Assembly (NCBI RefSeq): GCF_014646155.1
Contig: NZ_BMMX01000001.1
Coordinates: forward strand, 979,720-1,043,719
DNA from: Mangrovihabitans endophyticus
GTDB taxonomy: Bacteria; Actinomycetota; Actinomycetes; Mycobacteriales; Micromonosporaceae
Length of the DNA: 64,000 nucleotides
Direction: 5' to 3'
Shown: one piece after another, positions 24,409 to 33,296 of the stretch
How positions within the stretch are numbered: position 1 is the stretch's first letter
Layout of the letters: each line of letters opens with the position of its first letter
Made by a program: the position numbers and the translations under genes
Notes under the pieces: generated by a model
Databases searched by the model: none
The model's input: the letters and a program-made list of their open reading frames with translations, nothing else
What the model was told of the DNA's origin: nothing

Positions 24409-26358
24409 GTGACCAGGCGGCACACCTCAGGCTTCGGCATCCTCGACATGGACCGGGACCCGACCCCCGGCGACCCGGATCAGATCGACGCGCTGGCCCG
24501 CTTCTACGAGGACATCCGCGACGACGCGCAGACCGGCATCCGGGTCCTGGGCCGCGGCGGCTCGCTGTCGCGGGCCCGCGGCGAATCGATGGACAAGCTG
24601 CGCGACATGATCGACAGCCTGCCGAGCAAACTGCAGCGCACGGTCGACTCGTTCGACGCGGCAGCGGAGGCTTATCGCACGTACGCGCGGGCGCTGCGCG
24701 AGCAGCAGACCCGCATCGACACGGCGATGGACCAGGCGCTCGCGGTGGTCTTCACCACGCGCCGCCCCCCGATCCGCCTGCTGGCCACCGCCTCCGACGA
24801 GGAGGTGGCCGCGGCGCGTACGGCGGAGCAGGAGGTCACCGAGGCGAAGGCGGAGCTGTCCGCCGCCCGGCGGCTCGCCGAGGACGCCCGGCGGCTGCGC
24901 CAGGCGGCGTCCAGCCGGTGCAACAACGCTCTCGACGCGGCGGCCGCGAAGGCCATCAAGCCGCCGCCGCGGCGCAGTTTCTTCCAGCGCATCGGCGACT
25001 TCTTCCGCAACAACCCGATCGTGCGGCTGATCGTGGACATCGCGATTGCGGTGACGGCGGTGGTGTTCCCGGTGGTCGGCGCGGTGCTCGGGGCGATCTC
25101 CGTGATCACCACGGCGGCGGTGCAGGCCGCGAACGGGAACTTCGAGTTGGGCGCCCTGGTCGTCGGGCTGGTGGCGCTGGTGCCCGGCGGCAAACTCCTC
25201 GGACCGCTGGTGCGCGGCGCGGACCGCTTGGCGCCGGGGCTGACCGGGGTGGCCCGCACGACCGCGAAGTCGTTCGGCGAGCTCGGCAGCAACAACACGC
25301 TGATCCGGGGCGTCGTCCGGGTCGGCAACAAGGGCAACGGGTTCGTCAAGCAGACCGTGACGGAATTCGGCAAGGGCGTCGCCGAGGAGGCCGCCACGGT
25401 CGGGCTGAACAAGCTCGGCAACAAGAACGCGGACGGCTTCAACGTCGGCTCGGCCCTCGGCGGCGCGGCCGCGGGTGCGGTGGTGGGCAGCGGCCTCGAC
25501 AGCTTCCGCAAGAGCCTGCCGGACGCGAACATCACGCCGGACTTCGACGCGCCGAGCTTCGACCGCCCTAGCGGCGGCACGGACGTCGGCGGCTTGAGCT
25601 TCGACGCGCCGGCCGGCGGCGACGCGCCCGGCTTCGACGCCGGCAAGCCAGGCTTGGACACGCCCGGCACCAGCGGCGGTACGCCGAGTGTCGACGTGCC
25701 GGGCGGCGGCGGTACGCCCAGTGTTGACGCGCCGGGCGGCGGCGGTACGCCCAGTGTCGACGCGCCGGGCGGCGGATCGGCCCCCGGCGGAACGCCGGGC
25801 GGTGGCACCGGCCCAGCGAACGACCTCGGACAGCCAGGCACGGCTCCGGCCGGGCCAGACCGTCCCGCATCCCCGTCCGCCGGCTCGGCGACGGCCGCGA
25901 GCCCGGAAGCACCCGCGAGCCCGGAAGCACCCGCGAGCGCGCCGCCGCCGGCGAACGCGGCGCCTCCCGCGGCGTCGTCCGGACCGACCACGTCCACACC
26001 GGACAGTGCCGCGCCCCGGAGCCGGCCCACCGAGCGTGCCGACGGCACGCCGGAAACCACCGGTGAGCCGACGACCGGCGGCGACGTGCCCGGCGGCGAC
26101 GCCGAGCCGGAGAAGTCGTTCGAGGAGGGGGTCCGGGAGCGCGCCGTCGACGCGGCGGCCGACGCCGTCTCCGGCGGTGCGGGCGATGCCACCTCCGCCG
26201 CCATCGAGCAGGCTCAGGGCGAGGACGGCGACGACCCGGTGGAAGCCCTGCACGAGGCGGCCTTGAAGGCCGGTGTCGTGCTCTCCGCGGGCGACGCCGT
26301 CACCGGAGACACCGCCGACGGCGGCCACTCCGGATTCACCAAGAAGTTCCGCAGATAG
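24409..26358 (+). CDS. Large putative type VII-secreted protein with repeat-rich tail
   Basis: A 649-residue protein starting at a GTG preceded by GGAAGGG. Residues 1-180 are alpha-helical and coiled-coil-like, similar in layout to WXG/LXG substrates. Residues 190-290 hold a hydrophobic region (NPIVRLIVDIAIAVTAVVFPVVGA). Residues 385-560 are low-complexity, with three TPSVD(V/A)PGGG(G) repeats and Pro/Ala tracts. The final 80 residues are acidic and helical, without a recognisable toxin domain. No immunity-like gene follows. It is probably a substrate or structural partner of the EccC-type ATPase two genes downstream. The function is unknown. Confidence 0.65.
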   Translation: MTRRHTSGFGILDMDRDPTPGDPDQIDALARFYEDIRDDAQTGIRVLGRGGSLSRARGESMDKLRDMIDSLPSKLQRTVDSFDAAAEAYRTYARALREQQTRIDTAMDQALAVVFTTRRPPIRLLATASDEEVAAARTAEQEVTEAKAELSAARRLAEDARRLRQAASSRCNNALDAAAAKAIKPPPRRSFFQRIGDFFRNNPIVRLIVDIAIAVTAVVFPVVGAVLGAISVITTAAVQAANGNFELGALVVGLVALVPGGKLLGPLVRGADRLAPGLTGVARTTAKSFGELGSNNTLIRGVVRVGNKGNGFVKQTVTEFGKGVAEEAATVGLNKLGNKNADGFNVGSALGGAAAGAVVGSGLDSFRKSLPDANITPDFDAPSFDRPSGGTDVGGLSFDAPAGGDAPGFDAGKPGLDTPGTSGGTPSVDVPGGGGTPSVDAPGGGGTPSVDAPGGGSAPGGTPGGGTGPANDLGQPGTAPAGPDRPASPSAGSATAASPEAPASPEAPASAPPPANAAPPAASSGPTTSTPDSAAPRSRPTERADGTPETTGEPTTGGDVPGGDAEPEKSFEEGVRERAVDAAADAVSGGAGDATSAAIEQAQGEDGDDPVEALHEAALKAGVVLSAGDAVTGDTADGGHSGFTKKFRR

Positions 26359-26413
26359 ACCTCCTCCGGCCCGTCCGGCGGAGCCACCCGACACAGATCA
26401 AGGAGTTCGCACC

Positions 26414-26707
26414 ATGCCCGATTTCGCAGTCAACAGCGACGAGACGGCGCAGACCTCGGCCGCCCTGCTCAACGACTTCTCCCAGTTGCAGGACAAGCTG
26501 GTGGAGGTCCGCGGCAAGGTGCAGAACCTGCTCGCGCAGGGATATCGCACCCCGGCCGCGCAGCAGAAGTTCCAGCCGTTCTTCGACGAGTTCGCCCGCG
26601 GGTTCGACCAGGTGAACCAGGGCCTTCAGGGCATTGGCAACTACGTGCGCTCGGTCGGTGAGGCGTTCTCCTCCACCGACCAGGACCTCGGCTCCCGTCT
26701 CGGCTGA
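26414..26707 (+). CDS. WXG100-like small protein
   Basis: A 97-residue, fully alpha-helical protein with the size and helix-turn-helix layout of WXG100 (EsxA/B) proteins. The turn reads GYRTPAAQQKF, so the Trp-x-Gly itself is missing, but the flanking pattern (LQDKLVEVRGKVQNLL ... FFDEFARGFDQVNQGLQGIGNYV) fits. The ATG follows AGGAG at about 8 bases. It is placed directly before the EccC ATPase gene, as expected for a T7SS substrate. Confidence 0.75.
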   Translation: MPDFAVNSDETAQTSAALLNDFSQLQDKLVEVRGKVQNLLAQGYRTPAAQQKFQPFFDEFARGFDQVNQGLQGIGNYVRSVGEAFSSTDQDLGSRLG

Positions 26708-26791
26708 CCGGCCGTTGCGGCAGCACACCGGACACGCCCGGCGCGGACGTCGCCGGGCGTGTCCCCTAGGGACGGAACGGAGAGGATAGAG

Positions 26792-29700
26792 GTGCGTCTC
26801 AACGTCAGCCTGATGTCCGACGCCTCACCGGCGGAGGACCTGCTGGTCGTGGAAGCGGAACCGGGTGCTTCGGTGGGCGCTTTCACCGCGGAACTGGCCG
26901 CCGCCGTGGGCCGGAATCCGGGCACGCTTTTTCACGGCGTGACGCCGTTGGACCCGCAGTTGTCGCTGGCGGAGGCGCGCATCGGCGCCGGTGCCGAGCT
27001 CGGTCTGAACCGTCCGGGCCGCCAGCCGGCGGGCCGCGCCGGCGCGGTGGAGGTGCGGGTGGTCGGCGGCACCGGGGCGGGGCGCATCGTCCTGCTGCCG
27101 CCGGGAGAGTACGAGGTGGGCAGCGCTCCCACCTGCCGGGTGCGGCTGAACGGCGACGTCCCCCCGGTGGCGGTGCGATTGCTGGTCACCGCGGACCGGA
27201 CGGTCGAAGTGACTTCGGTGTCCACAGTGGAGATCGACGGCACCCCGCTGGACGGGGTCGCCGACTGGCCGGCCGGCCGTCAGTTGGCGATCGGCGGCAC
27301 CCTGCTGGAGCTGGCCACCGGCGTGCCCACGCGGGCGCCGCTGACCCGTGCACCGGACGGCTTCACCTGGGAGTTCAACCGGCCTCCGCGGTTCTTTCCG
27401 CAGATCCCCGGCGGCCAGTTCCGGCTGCCGACCGAGCCGACCAAGCCGGAGAAGAGCAGCATTCCGCTGGCCACCCTGCTGCTCACCCCGGCGATCGGTG
27501 CGCTGGTCGGCATCCTGGCCACCGGAAGCTGGAAGTTCGTCTTCCTGGCGCTGGCCTCGCCCGCGGCCGCACTGTTCACCCAGTTCGGCAGCAAACGTCG
27601 GCGCCAGCAGAGCTTCGGTGAGCAGAAGCAGGCGTACGAGGAGAAGCTCGCCCGTGTCCGCGCGGACATCGACGAGGCCGTCCTCGACGAGCAGCGCGCC
27701 CGGCGGTACGCGTACCCGGACCCGGCCCTGACCGGGCGGATCGCCGCGCTCCCCGGGGAACGTCTGTGGGAGCGCCGCCGTCGCGACGACGATTTCCTGG
27801 CCCTGCGCGTCGGCACCAGTTCGGTGCCGTCGGCGGTGCGGGTGGAGGACCCGTCGCGCGATGAGCATCGCCGGATCATCGTGCCGGAGCTGGGTCAGGT
27901 TCCGGTGGCCGTGAACGTGCGCGACAGCGGCGTGGTGGGCGTCGCCGGGGAGCGGCTCGACCTGCTCGCGCCCTGGCTGGTGGCTCAGGCGGCGGTCCTG
28001 CACAGCCCCGACGATCTGCGCCTGTGCGTGCTCACCCAGTCCGGCAGTGAGAGCCGGTGGTCGTGGTTGCGCTGGCTGCCGCACGTGCGGGCGGACACCA
28101 CCGACGCGTACGCCCTGATCGGCACCAGCGCGGAGTCGGTGTCGCGGCGCATCGCCGAGCTGAACCGGGTGATCGCGGCCCGCTCCGGCGGCGATGGACA
28201 GGACGAGGGGCGGCGCGGCGCGCCCGCCGGGGAGCCGGACATCCTGGTGGTGTTCGACGGCGCCCGGCGGCTGCGCTCGCTTCCCGGCGCGGTGACCCTG
28301 TTGCGCGACGGGCCCGCGGTCGGTGTCCACGTGCTCTGCCTGGAGCATGAGGAACGACTGCTGCCCGAGGAGTGCCGCGCGGTGGTGGTGTCCGACGGAA
28401 GCGGCGTGTCGGTGCTGACCGCGACGACGTCACGGATCGCGGGCATCCGCGCGGACGAGCCGGACCCCGGCTGGTACGAGCGTGTCGCCCGCGGGCTGGC
28501 TCCGCTGGGCGCGGCCGGCGACGGCGACGAAACGGTGCTGCCGCAGTCGGCCCGGTTGCTCGACGTGCTCGATCTGGAGCCGCCGACGCCCGATCGGATC
28601 GAGGCCGGATGGGCGATCCGGCCGCGCAGCACCGAGGCGGTGCTCGGCGCCGGGCTGGACGGCCAGTTCGCGATCGACCTCGTTCGCGACGGGCCGCACG
28701 CGCTGATCGCGGGCACCACCGGAGCGGGCAAGTCGGAGCTGCTGCAGACCCTGGTGGCCACCCTCGCGGTGGCGAACCGGCCGGACGAGATGACGTTCGT
28801 GCTTGTCGACTACAAGGGCGGCAGCGCGTTCGCGGAGTGCGCCGACCTTCCGCACACCGTCGGCATGGTGACCGACCTGGACACCCACCTGGTGGAGCGG
28901 GCGCTGACCTCGCTCGGCGCGGAACTGCGTCGCCGTGAGCACGTGCTGGCGCAGGCCGGGGCGTCCGACATCGTCCGATACCAGGAACGCCGTGCGCGGG
29001 ACGCGAGCATGCCCCCGATGCCGCGGCTGGTCCTGGTGATCGACGAGTTCGCCTCCATGGTCCGGGAGCTGCCGGACTTCGTCACCGGCCTGGTCAACAT
29101 CGCGCAGCGAGGTCGTTCGCTCGGCATCCACCTGGTGCTGGCGACGCAGCGGCCGTCGGGCGCGGTGACCGCCGACATCCGGGCGAACACCAACCTGCGC
29201 ATCGCGCTGCGCACCACCGACCAGGCGGAGAGCCGGGACATCATCGACGCCCCGGACGCCGGTGAGCTGTCCCCGCGCACACCCGGCCGGGCGTACGCCC
29301 GCCTCGGCTACGCGGCGCTGCTGCCCTTCCAGGCCGGTCGCATCGGGGGCAAGCGACCGGTGGTGGGGGAGCGAGCCGACGAGATCCGCATCGAGGTCAC
29401 CGAGGTGGACTGGAGGCGGCTCGGCGAACCGATCCCGGCGCGCCGTCCGTCCCGCAGCGCGACGGACGGGCCCGCCGACACCGATCTGCGGGAACTGGTC
29501 ACCGCGATCGTCGCGGCGACCGACCGGCTCGGGGTGCCCCGGCAGCCGAGCCCGTGGCTGGCGCCGCTGGCGGAGGTGACGCAGTTCGGGGAGCTGCGGC
29601 AGCCCCCGGGCGGGACGGTTCCGGGTGATCTCGGCCCGGTCGCGTACGGCGTCGTCGACCTGCCGGCCACGCAGAGCCGCGAACCGCTGCTGTTCGACGT

Positions 29701-31144
29701 CGACCATACCGGGCACGCCTTCTTCGTCGGTTCCGGCCGCAGCGGCCGATCGCAGGCGCTGCGCACCCTGGTGGCCGCGCTGGCCGCCCGGCATTCCAGC
29801 GCCGACCTGCACCTGTACGCCATCGACTGCGGCAACGGCGCACTGCTGCCGCTGGCCGGTCTGCCGCACTGCGGCGCGGTGGTGGACCGGCTGCAGACCG
29901 AACGCCTGGACCGGATGCTGACCTGGTTCAACGCCGAGCTGACCCGGCGGCAGTCGATGTTCGGCGAGCAGGGCGTCGCGGACCTCGCCGAGCAGCGCCG
30001 GGGTGCCCCGGCGCACGGGCGGCTGCCGCACCTCATGCTGCTGGTGGACCGCTTCGAGGTGTTCGAGCGGGACTTCGCCACCTATGACAACGGCAGCTAC
30101 CTGGAACGTCTGGTCCGGTTGCTGCGCGACGGCGCGGGCGTGGGCCTGCACGTGGTGCTGGCCGGGGACAAGGTGCTCGGCTCGGGCCGGTTCGCCGGTG
30201 CCACCGAGGAGAAGCTGGTGCTGCGCCTCAACGATCGCAGCGACTACTCGCTGCTCGGGCTGAACATCAAGGACGTGCCGCCGGATCAGGCGCCGGGCCG
30301 GGCGATCCGGCTCGCCGACCACGCGGAGGCGCAGATCGCGGTGCTCGGACCGGACATCTCAGGTCAGGGACAGGCGGCCGCGCTCACCGAAGGGGCCCGG
30401 CAGATCACCGCTCGCGACGCGGGCGTGCCCGACCATGCCCGGCCGCGTCGTTTCGCCGCGCTGCCCGACCTGATCAGCTACACCGAGGCCCGCCGGATGG
30501 TGCCGGCCGACGGTCGTCCGCTCACCGCGTTCGTCGGGGTGGGCGGCGACGAGGTGGTTCCCCTCGGACCGGACTTCGCCGACATCCCGACGTTCGCCAT
30601 CGGCGGGCCGCCGCGGTCCGGCCGCAGCACCGCGCTGCTGACCGTGGCCCGGTCACTGCTGGAACGCGGCACCGGGCTGCTCGTGGTGGCGCCGCGGCGG
30701 TCGCCGCTGCGGGACCTGGCCGGGCAGCCGGGTGTGAGCGCGGTGGTGGAGGATGCCGGCGTCGCCGCGATCGACTTCCGGAAGATGCTGCAGAGCATTC
30801 CGGAGGAGACTGGGGCGGTGGTGATCGACGACGCCGAACTGCTCGCCCAGTCGGACATCGACGGCGATCTGAACACCCTCGCCCGGGGCGCGGCCGGCAA
30901 CGGCTGGGGCTTGGCGGTGGCGGGCAACGCGGAGGCGATGAGCCTCGGCTTGGCCGGCTGGCTGACCCAGTTGAAGCGCAACCGGTCCGGGTTGCTGATC
31001 GCGCCGCAGAGCATCACCGACGGCGAACTGATCGGCATGCGGATCCCCCGCGGCATCGTCGGGCAGGCGGCCCAGCCCGGCCGGGCGTACCTGCACCTGG
31101 GTGACGGCATGCTGACCGCCGTGCAGGTGCCGCGAGCGGACTGA
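26792..31144 (+). CDS. eccC: Type VII secretion FtsK/SpoIIIE ATPase (EccC/EssC-like) with ubiquitin-like and FHA N-terminus
   Basis: A 1450-residue membrane ATPase that powers secretion of WXG-type proteins. The order is: ubiquitin-like domain (about 1-80), FHA-like domain (about 85-180), two membrane segments (about 230-265), then three ATPase modules. Module 1 has an intact Walker A (GTTGAGKSELLQT, about 640) and Walker B (LVLVIDEFASM) with DYKGGSAF. Modules 2 and 3 have altered P-loops (GRSGRSQ about 980; RSGRST about 1270) in which the lysine is arginine. The N-terminal FHA resembles firmicute EssC more than mycobacterial EccC. GTG 26792 has GGAGAGG 6 bases upstream. EccB, EccD, EccE and mycosin genes are not seen nearby. 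Confidence 0.93.
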   Translation: MRLNVSLMSDASPAEDLLVVEAEPGASVGAFTAELAAAVGRNPGTLFHGVTPLDPQLSLAEARIGAGAELGLNRPGRQPAGRAGAVEVRVVGGTGAGRIVLLPPGEYEVGSAPTCRVRLNGDVPPVAVRLLVTADRTVEVTSVSTVEIDGTPLDGVADWPAGRQLAIGGTLLELATGVPTRAPLTRAPDGFTWEFNRPPRFFPQIPGGQFRLPTEPTKPEKSSIPLATLLLTPAIGALVGILATGSWKFVFLALASPAAALFTQFGSKRRRQQSFGEQKQAYEEKLARVRADIDEAVLDEQRARRYAYPDPALTGRIAALPGERLWERRRRDDDFLALRVGTSSVPSAVRVEDPSRDEHRRIIVPELGQVPVAVNVRDSGVVGVAGERLDLLAPWLVAQAAVLHSPDDLRLCVLTQSGSESRWSWLRWLPHVRADTTDAYALIGTSAESVSRRIAELNRVIAARSGGDGQDEGRRGAPAGEPDILVVFDGARRLRSLPGAVTLLRDGPAVGVHVLCLEHEERLLPEECRAVVVSDGSGVSVLTATTSRIAGIRADEPDPGWYERVARGLAPLGAAGDGDETVLPQSARLLDVLDLEPPTPDRIEAGWAIRPRSTEAVLGAGLDGQFAIDLVRDGPHALIAGTTGAGKSELLQTLVATLAVANRPDEMTFVLVDYKGGSAFAECADLPHTVGMVTDLDTHLVERALTSLGAELRRREHVLAQAGASDIVRYQERRARDASMPPMPRLVLVIDEFASMVRELPDFVTGLVNIAQRGRSLGIHLVLATQRPSGAVTADIRANTNLRIALRTTDQAESRDIIDAPDAGELSPRTPGRAYARLGYAALLPFQAGRIGGKRPVVGERADEIRIEVTEVDWRRLGEPIPARRPSRSATDGPADTDLRELVTAIVAATDRLGVPRQPSPWLAPLAEVTQFGELRQPPGGTVPGDLGPVAYGVVDLPATQSREPLLFDVDHTGHAFFVGSGRSGRSQALRTLVAALAARHSSADLHLYAIDCGNGALLPLAGLPHCGAVVDRLQTERLDRMLTWFNAELTRRQSMFGEQGVADLAEQRRGAPAHGRLPHLMLLVDRFEVFERDFATYDNGSYLERLVRLLRDGAGVGLHVVLAGDKVLGSGRFAGATEEKLVLRLNDRSDYSLLGLNIKDVPPDQAPGRAIRLADHAEAQIAVLGPDISGQGQAAALTEGARQITARDAGVPDHARPRRFAALPDLISYTEARRMVPADGRPLTAFVGVGGDEVVPLGPDFADIPTFAIGGPPRSGRSTALLTVARSLLERGTGLLVVAPRRSPLRDLAGQPGVSAVVEDAGVAAIDFRKMLQSIPEETGAVVIDDAELLAQSDIDGDLNTLARGAAGNGWGLAVAGNAEAMSLGLAGWLTQLKRNRSGLLIAPQSITDGELIGMRIPRGIVGQAAQPGRAYLHLGDGMLTAVQVPRAD

Positions 31145-31149
31145 TACGA

Positions 31150-31187
31150 CGAGGCCCGGTGGCGCCGAGTGGCACCACCGGGCCTCG
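31150..31187. terminator. Bidirectional hairpin terminator
   Basis: A 13-bp perfect stem (CGAGGCCCGGTGG with its complement) extended by three more pairs after one mismatch, around a GAGT loop. It lies between the convergent EccC gene and the minus-strand gene ending at 31233. Confidence 0.85.
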
Positions 31188-31232
31188 CCGTCCCCCGATC
31201 CGGCGGAGAACGCGGGACCCGCCGACGGCTGC

Positions 31233-31832
31233 TCAGGCGAAGCGGAACGTGCCGGTGATCGCGTCGAACAGGTCGAGCAGCACGTCGGTGAGCGGCAGGT
31301 TCGGGCTCATTCCGGTGACCACCAGGAACGACCCCGGTTGCGCCGGAATCGGGATGATGGTGTGCATGGCGGCCACCACCGCGGAGGTGCCTTCGGTCAG
31401 TTCGACGACCTCGGTGCCGGTGATCCGGGCGACGGACCCGATGCCGGGCAGCGTGACCGCGCCGACCGTGCGGTCGCCGTATCCGTGCACGCCCGCGGGA
31501 CGGGACACCTGCTGGGCGATATCCGATACGGACAGGTCCGCGCCGTCGGGCACGGACACGCTGAACACCGCCACGAACGCCATCAGCAGACCGTCGTCGT
31601 CGCGGGCGATCATGCCGGCCGCGGACGTGGCGCCCTGCTGCCGGGCGGACCGCAGCAGGCGGCGCGCCTGACGGATGGCGTCGTCGACCGCCCGGCGTTC
31701 CTCGGGGGTCGTCACGGCGGCGCGCAGTTCCGCCTGCTGCCGGGAGAAGTCCTGGTGGTCCAGGTCGTAGTCGGTCCAGCCCTCGGGCACCTGGAGGGTG
31801 AACGATCCGGGGGTGTGCACCGGCGCGCTCAC
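31233..31832 (-). CDS. Protein of unknown function in the type VII locus
   Basis: A 199-residue soluble protein that I do not recognise. It has alternating alpha/beta character, no signal peptide and no cysteine. A short helix rich in Arg/Gln (AIRQARRLLRSARQQ) is followed by beta-rich segments (LMAFVAVFSVSVPDG, VGAVTLPGIGSVARITGTEVVEL). The GTG start overlaps the stop of the WXG-like gene (GTGA), so the two are coupled. The pairing with a WXG protein suggests a chaperone-like role such as that of EspG in ESX systems, but no sequence motif proves it. Confidence 0.6.
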   Translation of the reverse strand: MSAPVHTPGSFTLQVPEGWTDYDLDHQDFSRQQAELRAAVTTPEERRAVDDAIRQARRLLRSARQQGATSAAGMIARDDDGLLMAFVAVFSVSVPDGADLSVSDIAQQVSRPAGVHGYGDRTVGAVTLPGIGSVARITGTEVVELTEGTSAVVAAMHTIIPIPAQPGSFLVVTGMSPNLPLTDVLLDLFDAITGTFRFA

Positions 31833-32116
31833 CGTCCGCCGCCGATGCTGTCGCCGGCCTGATCGTCGACGGAGGTGAAGGTCTCCAGCACCATGTCGAT
31901 CGCCTTCAGGATGTCGTCGCACTCCTCGCGCAACTGCTTGCGACCGGAGTCCCAGCGGTCCTCGAAGGATTCCGCCGCGCCCCGGACCGGGCTGCCGACC
32001 ACCCGGTTGAAGTCCGCGGAGCTGCGCTTCACGTTGATGTGCTGCAGCACCCGGCGCATCGAGTCGGCCGCCTGTTGCAGGTCCTCGCCCGGGACCACGA
32101 TGTCAGATCTCGCCAT
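31829..32116 (-). CDS. WXG100-like protein
   Basis: A 95-residue helical protein with the ESX layout: helix 1 (EDLQQAADSMRRVLQHINVKRSSADF), a break, and helix 2 with FEDRWDSGRKQLREECDDILKAIDMVLETF. The WDSG offers a Trp near a Gly like the WXG turn. It is on the strand opposite to the EccC gene and coupled to the 199-residue protein. No clear ribosome site precedes the ATG at 32116, so the start is moderately sure. Confidence 0.7.
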   Translation of the reverse strand: MARSDIVVPGEDLQQAADSMRRVLQHINVKRSSADFNRVVGSPVRGAAESFEDRWDSGRKQLREECDDILKAIDMVLETFTSVDDQAGDSIGGGR

Positions 32117-32246
32117 GAGCGCAGCACGGGCGAACCCGGCGAACGGTTCGACGGATGTGACCTGCATCACAGCACTCGAACCGGATCGGGATGTCGATCG
32201 TGCAGACGGTACCTGTTCGATCCCGACCGCACCCGGAGGTGTCATC

Positions 32247-33296
32247 GTGGTCCGGACCTCGGCCCGTGCCCTGGTCGCCCCGCTCACCGTCGCAGCGTTG
32301 CTCACGAGCGCCGCCTGCGCCGGCAAGGAGCCCGCCGAGGCGCCCGCGTCCGCCGCCGCTGCCCCCGCAGACGGCGAGATTCAACTCGTGGATGCGCCGG
32401 CGGCGAGCGCCGGCCTGACCGGTGACGGTCGCGGTGAACCGGCTGCCGCCGCGTCCGAGGCCGCAGCGTCCGAGGCCACCGCGTCCGGTGCTGCGCAGCC
32501 CGGTGCTGCCCCGTCGGCGGCTGCCGCGCCGGCCGCGGTGGCGCTCGAACCGCCGGCGAAATGGGTCCAGCTCTCCACCAACGAGGCGGCCATCGGCGAC
32601 ACGATCACCGAAGTGCGCGGCTTCACGCTGTACCGCTTCACCGGGGACTCCGCCGACCCGTCGGCCAGCAAGTGCACCGGCGACTGCGCGCTGCGCTGGC
32701 CGCCGGTGCTGATCCAGCCCGGCGGGCGGGTCTTCGTCGACGGCATCAAGTCGGCCAAGGTCGGTGCCATCCGACGGCCCGACGGCGGCGTGCAGGTCAC
32801 CGTGGCGGGCTGGCCCGCGTACCAGTTCAGCGGCGACACCGTGCCCGGCGAGTTCAACGGACAGGGCGTGGACAACGCCTGGTTCGCGTTCAAGCCCAGC
32901 GGCGAGGCGAACAAGGACCTCATCGCCGCCGTGGTCGCCGAGCCGGCCTCACCGGACCGCACCGAGACGCTCACCGCGAAGAAGACCGACGACGGCGCGA
33001 TCATCGTGGACGACGACGGTGCGACGGTCTATCGCAACGACAACGACAGCACGGACCCGCCGGCCAGCAAGTGCGACGACGTGTGCGCCACGCTCTGGCA
33101 GCCGGTGGTCGCCAAGACCGGCGGCAAGGTGAAACTCAAGGGCATCGACCGGGACCGGGTGTGGTGGATGAGCCGCGACGACGGCACCAAGCAGGTCACC
33201 CTGGACGGTTCACCGCTGTATCGCAACGTCGCCGACAAGAGCACCGGCACGGTCATCGCCAGTGCCGCCGAACAAGGATGGACCCCGGCCCGATGA
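32247..33296 (+). CDS. Lipoprotein with two COG4315-type secreted repeat domains
   Basis: A 349-residue lipoprotein. GTG 32247 follows GGAGG at 7 bases. A signal peptide ends in the lipobox-like TSAAC, and an Ala/Pro-rich linker extends to about residue 105. Two related domains follow, each with a TLYRF(T)/TVYRNDNDS strand, a SKC...C pair (ASKCTGDCALRWPP and ASKCDDVCATLWQP) and a closing strand (GWPAYQFSGD and GSPLYRNVAD). The Cys pair and WxP pattern are typical of this family of unknown function. It is coupled (ATGA) to the next membrane protein. Confidence 0.85.
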   Translation: MVRTSARALVAPLTVAALLTSAACAGKEPAEAPASAAAAPADGEIQLVDAPAASAGLTGDGRGEPAAAASEAAASEATASGAAQPGAAPSAAAAPAAVALEPPAKWVQLSTNEAAIGDTITEVRGFTLYRFTGDSADPSASKCTGDCALRWPPVLIQPGGRVFVDGIKSAKVGAIRRPDGGVQVTVAGWPAYQFSGDTVPGEFNGQGVDNAWFAFKPSGEANKDLIAAVVAEPASPDRTETLTAKKTDDGAIIVDDDGATVYRNDNDSTDPPASKCDDVCATLWQPVVAKTGGKVKLKGIDRDRVWWMSRDDGTKQVTLDGSPLYRNVADKSTGTVIASAAEQGWTPAR

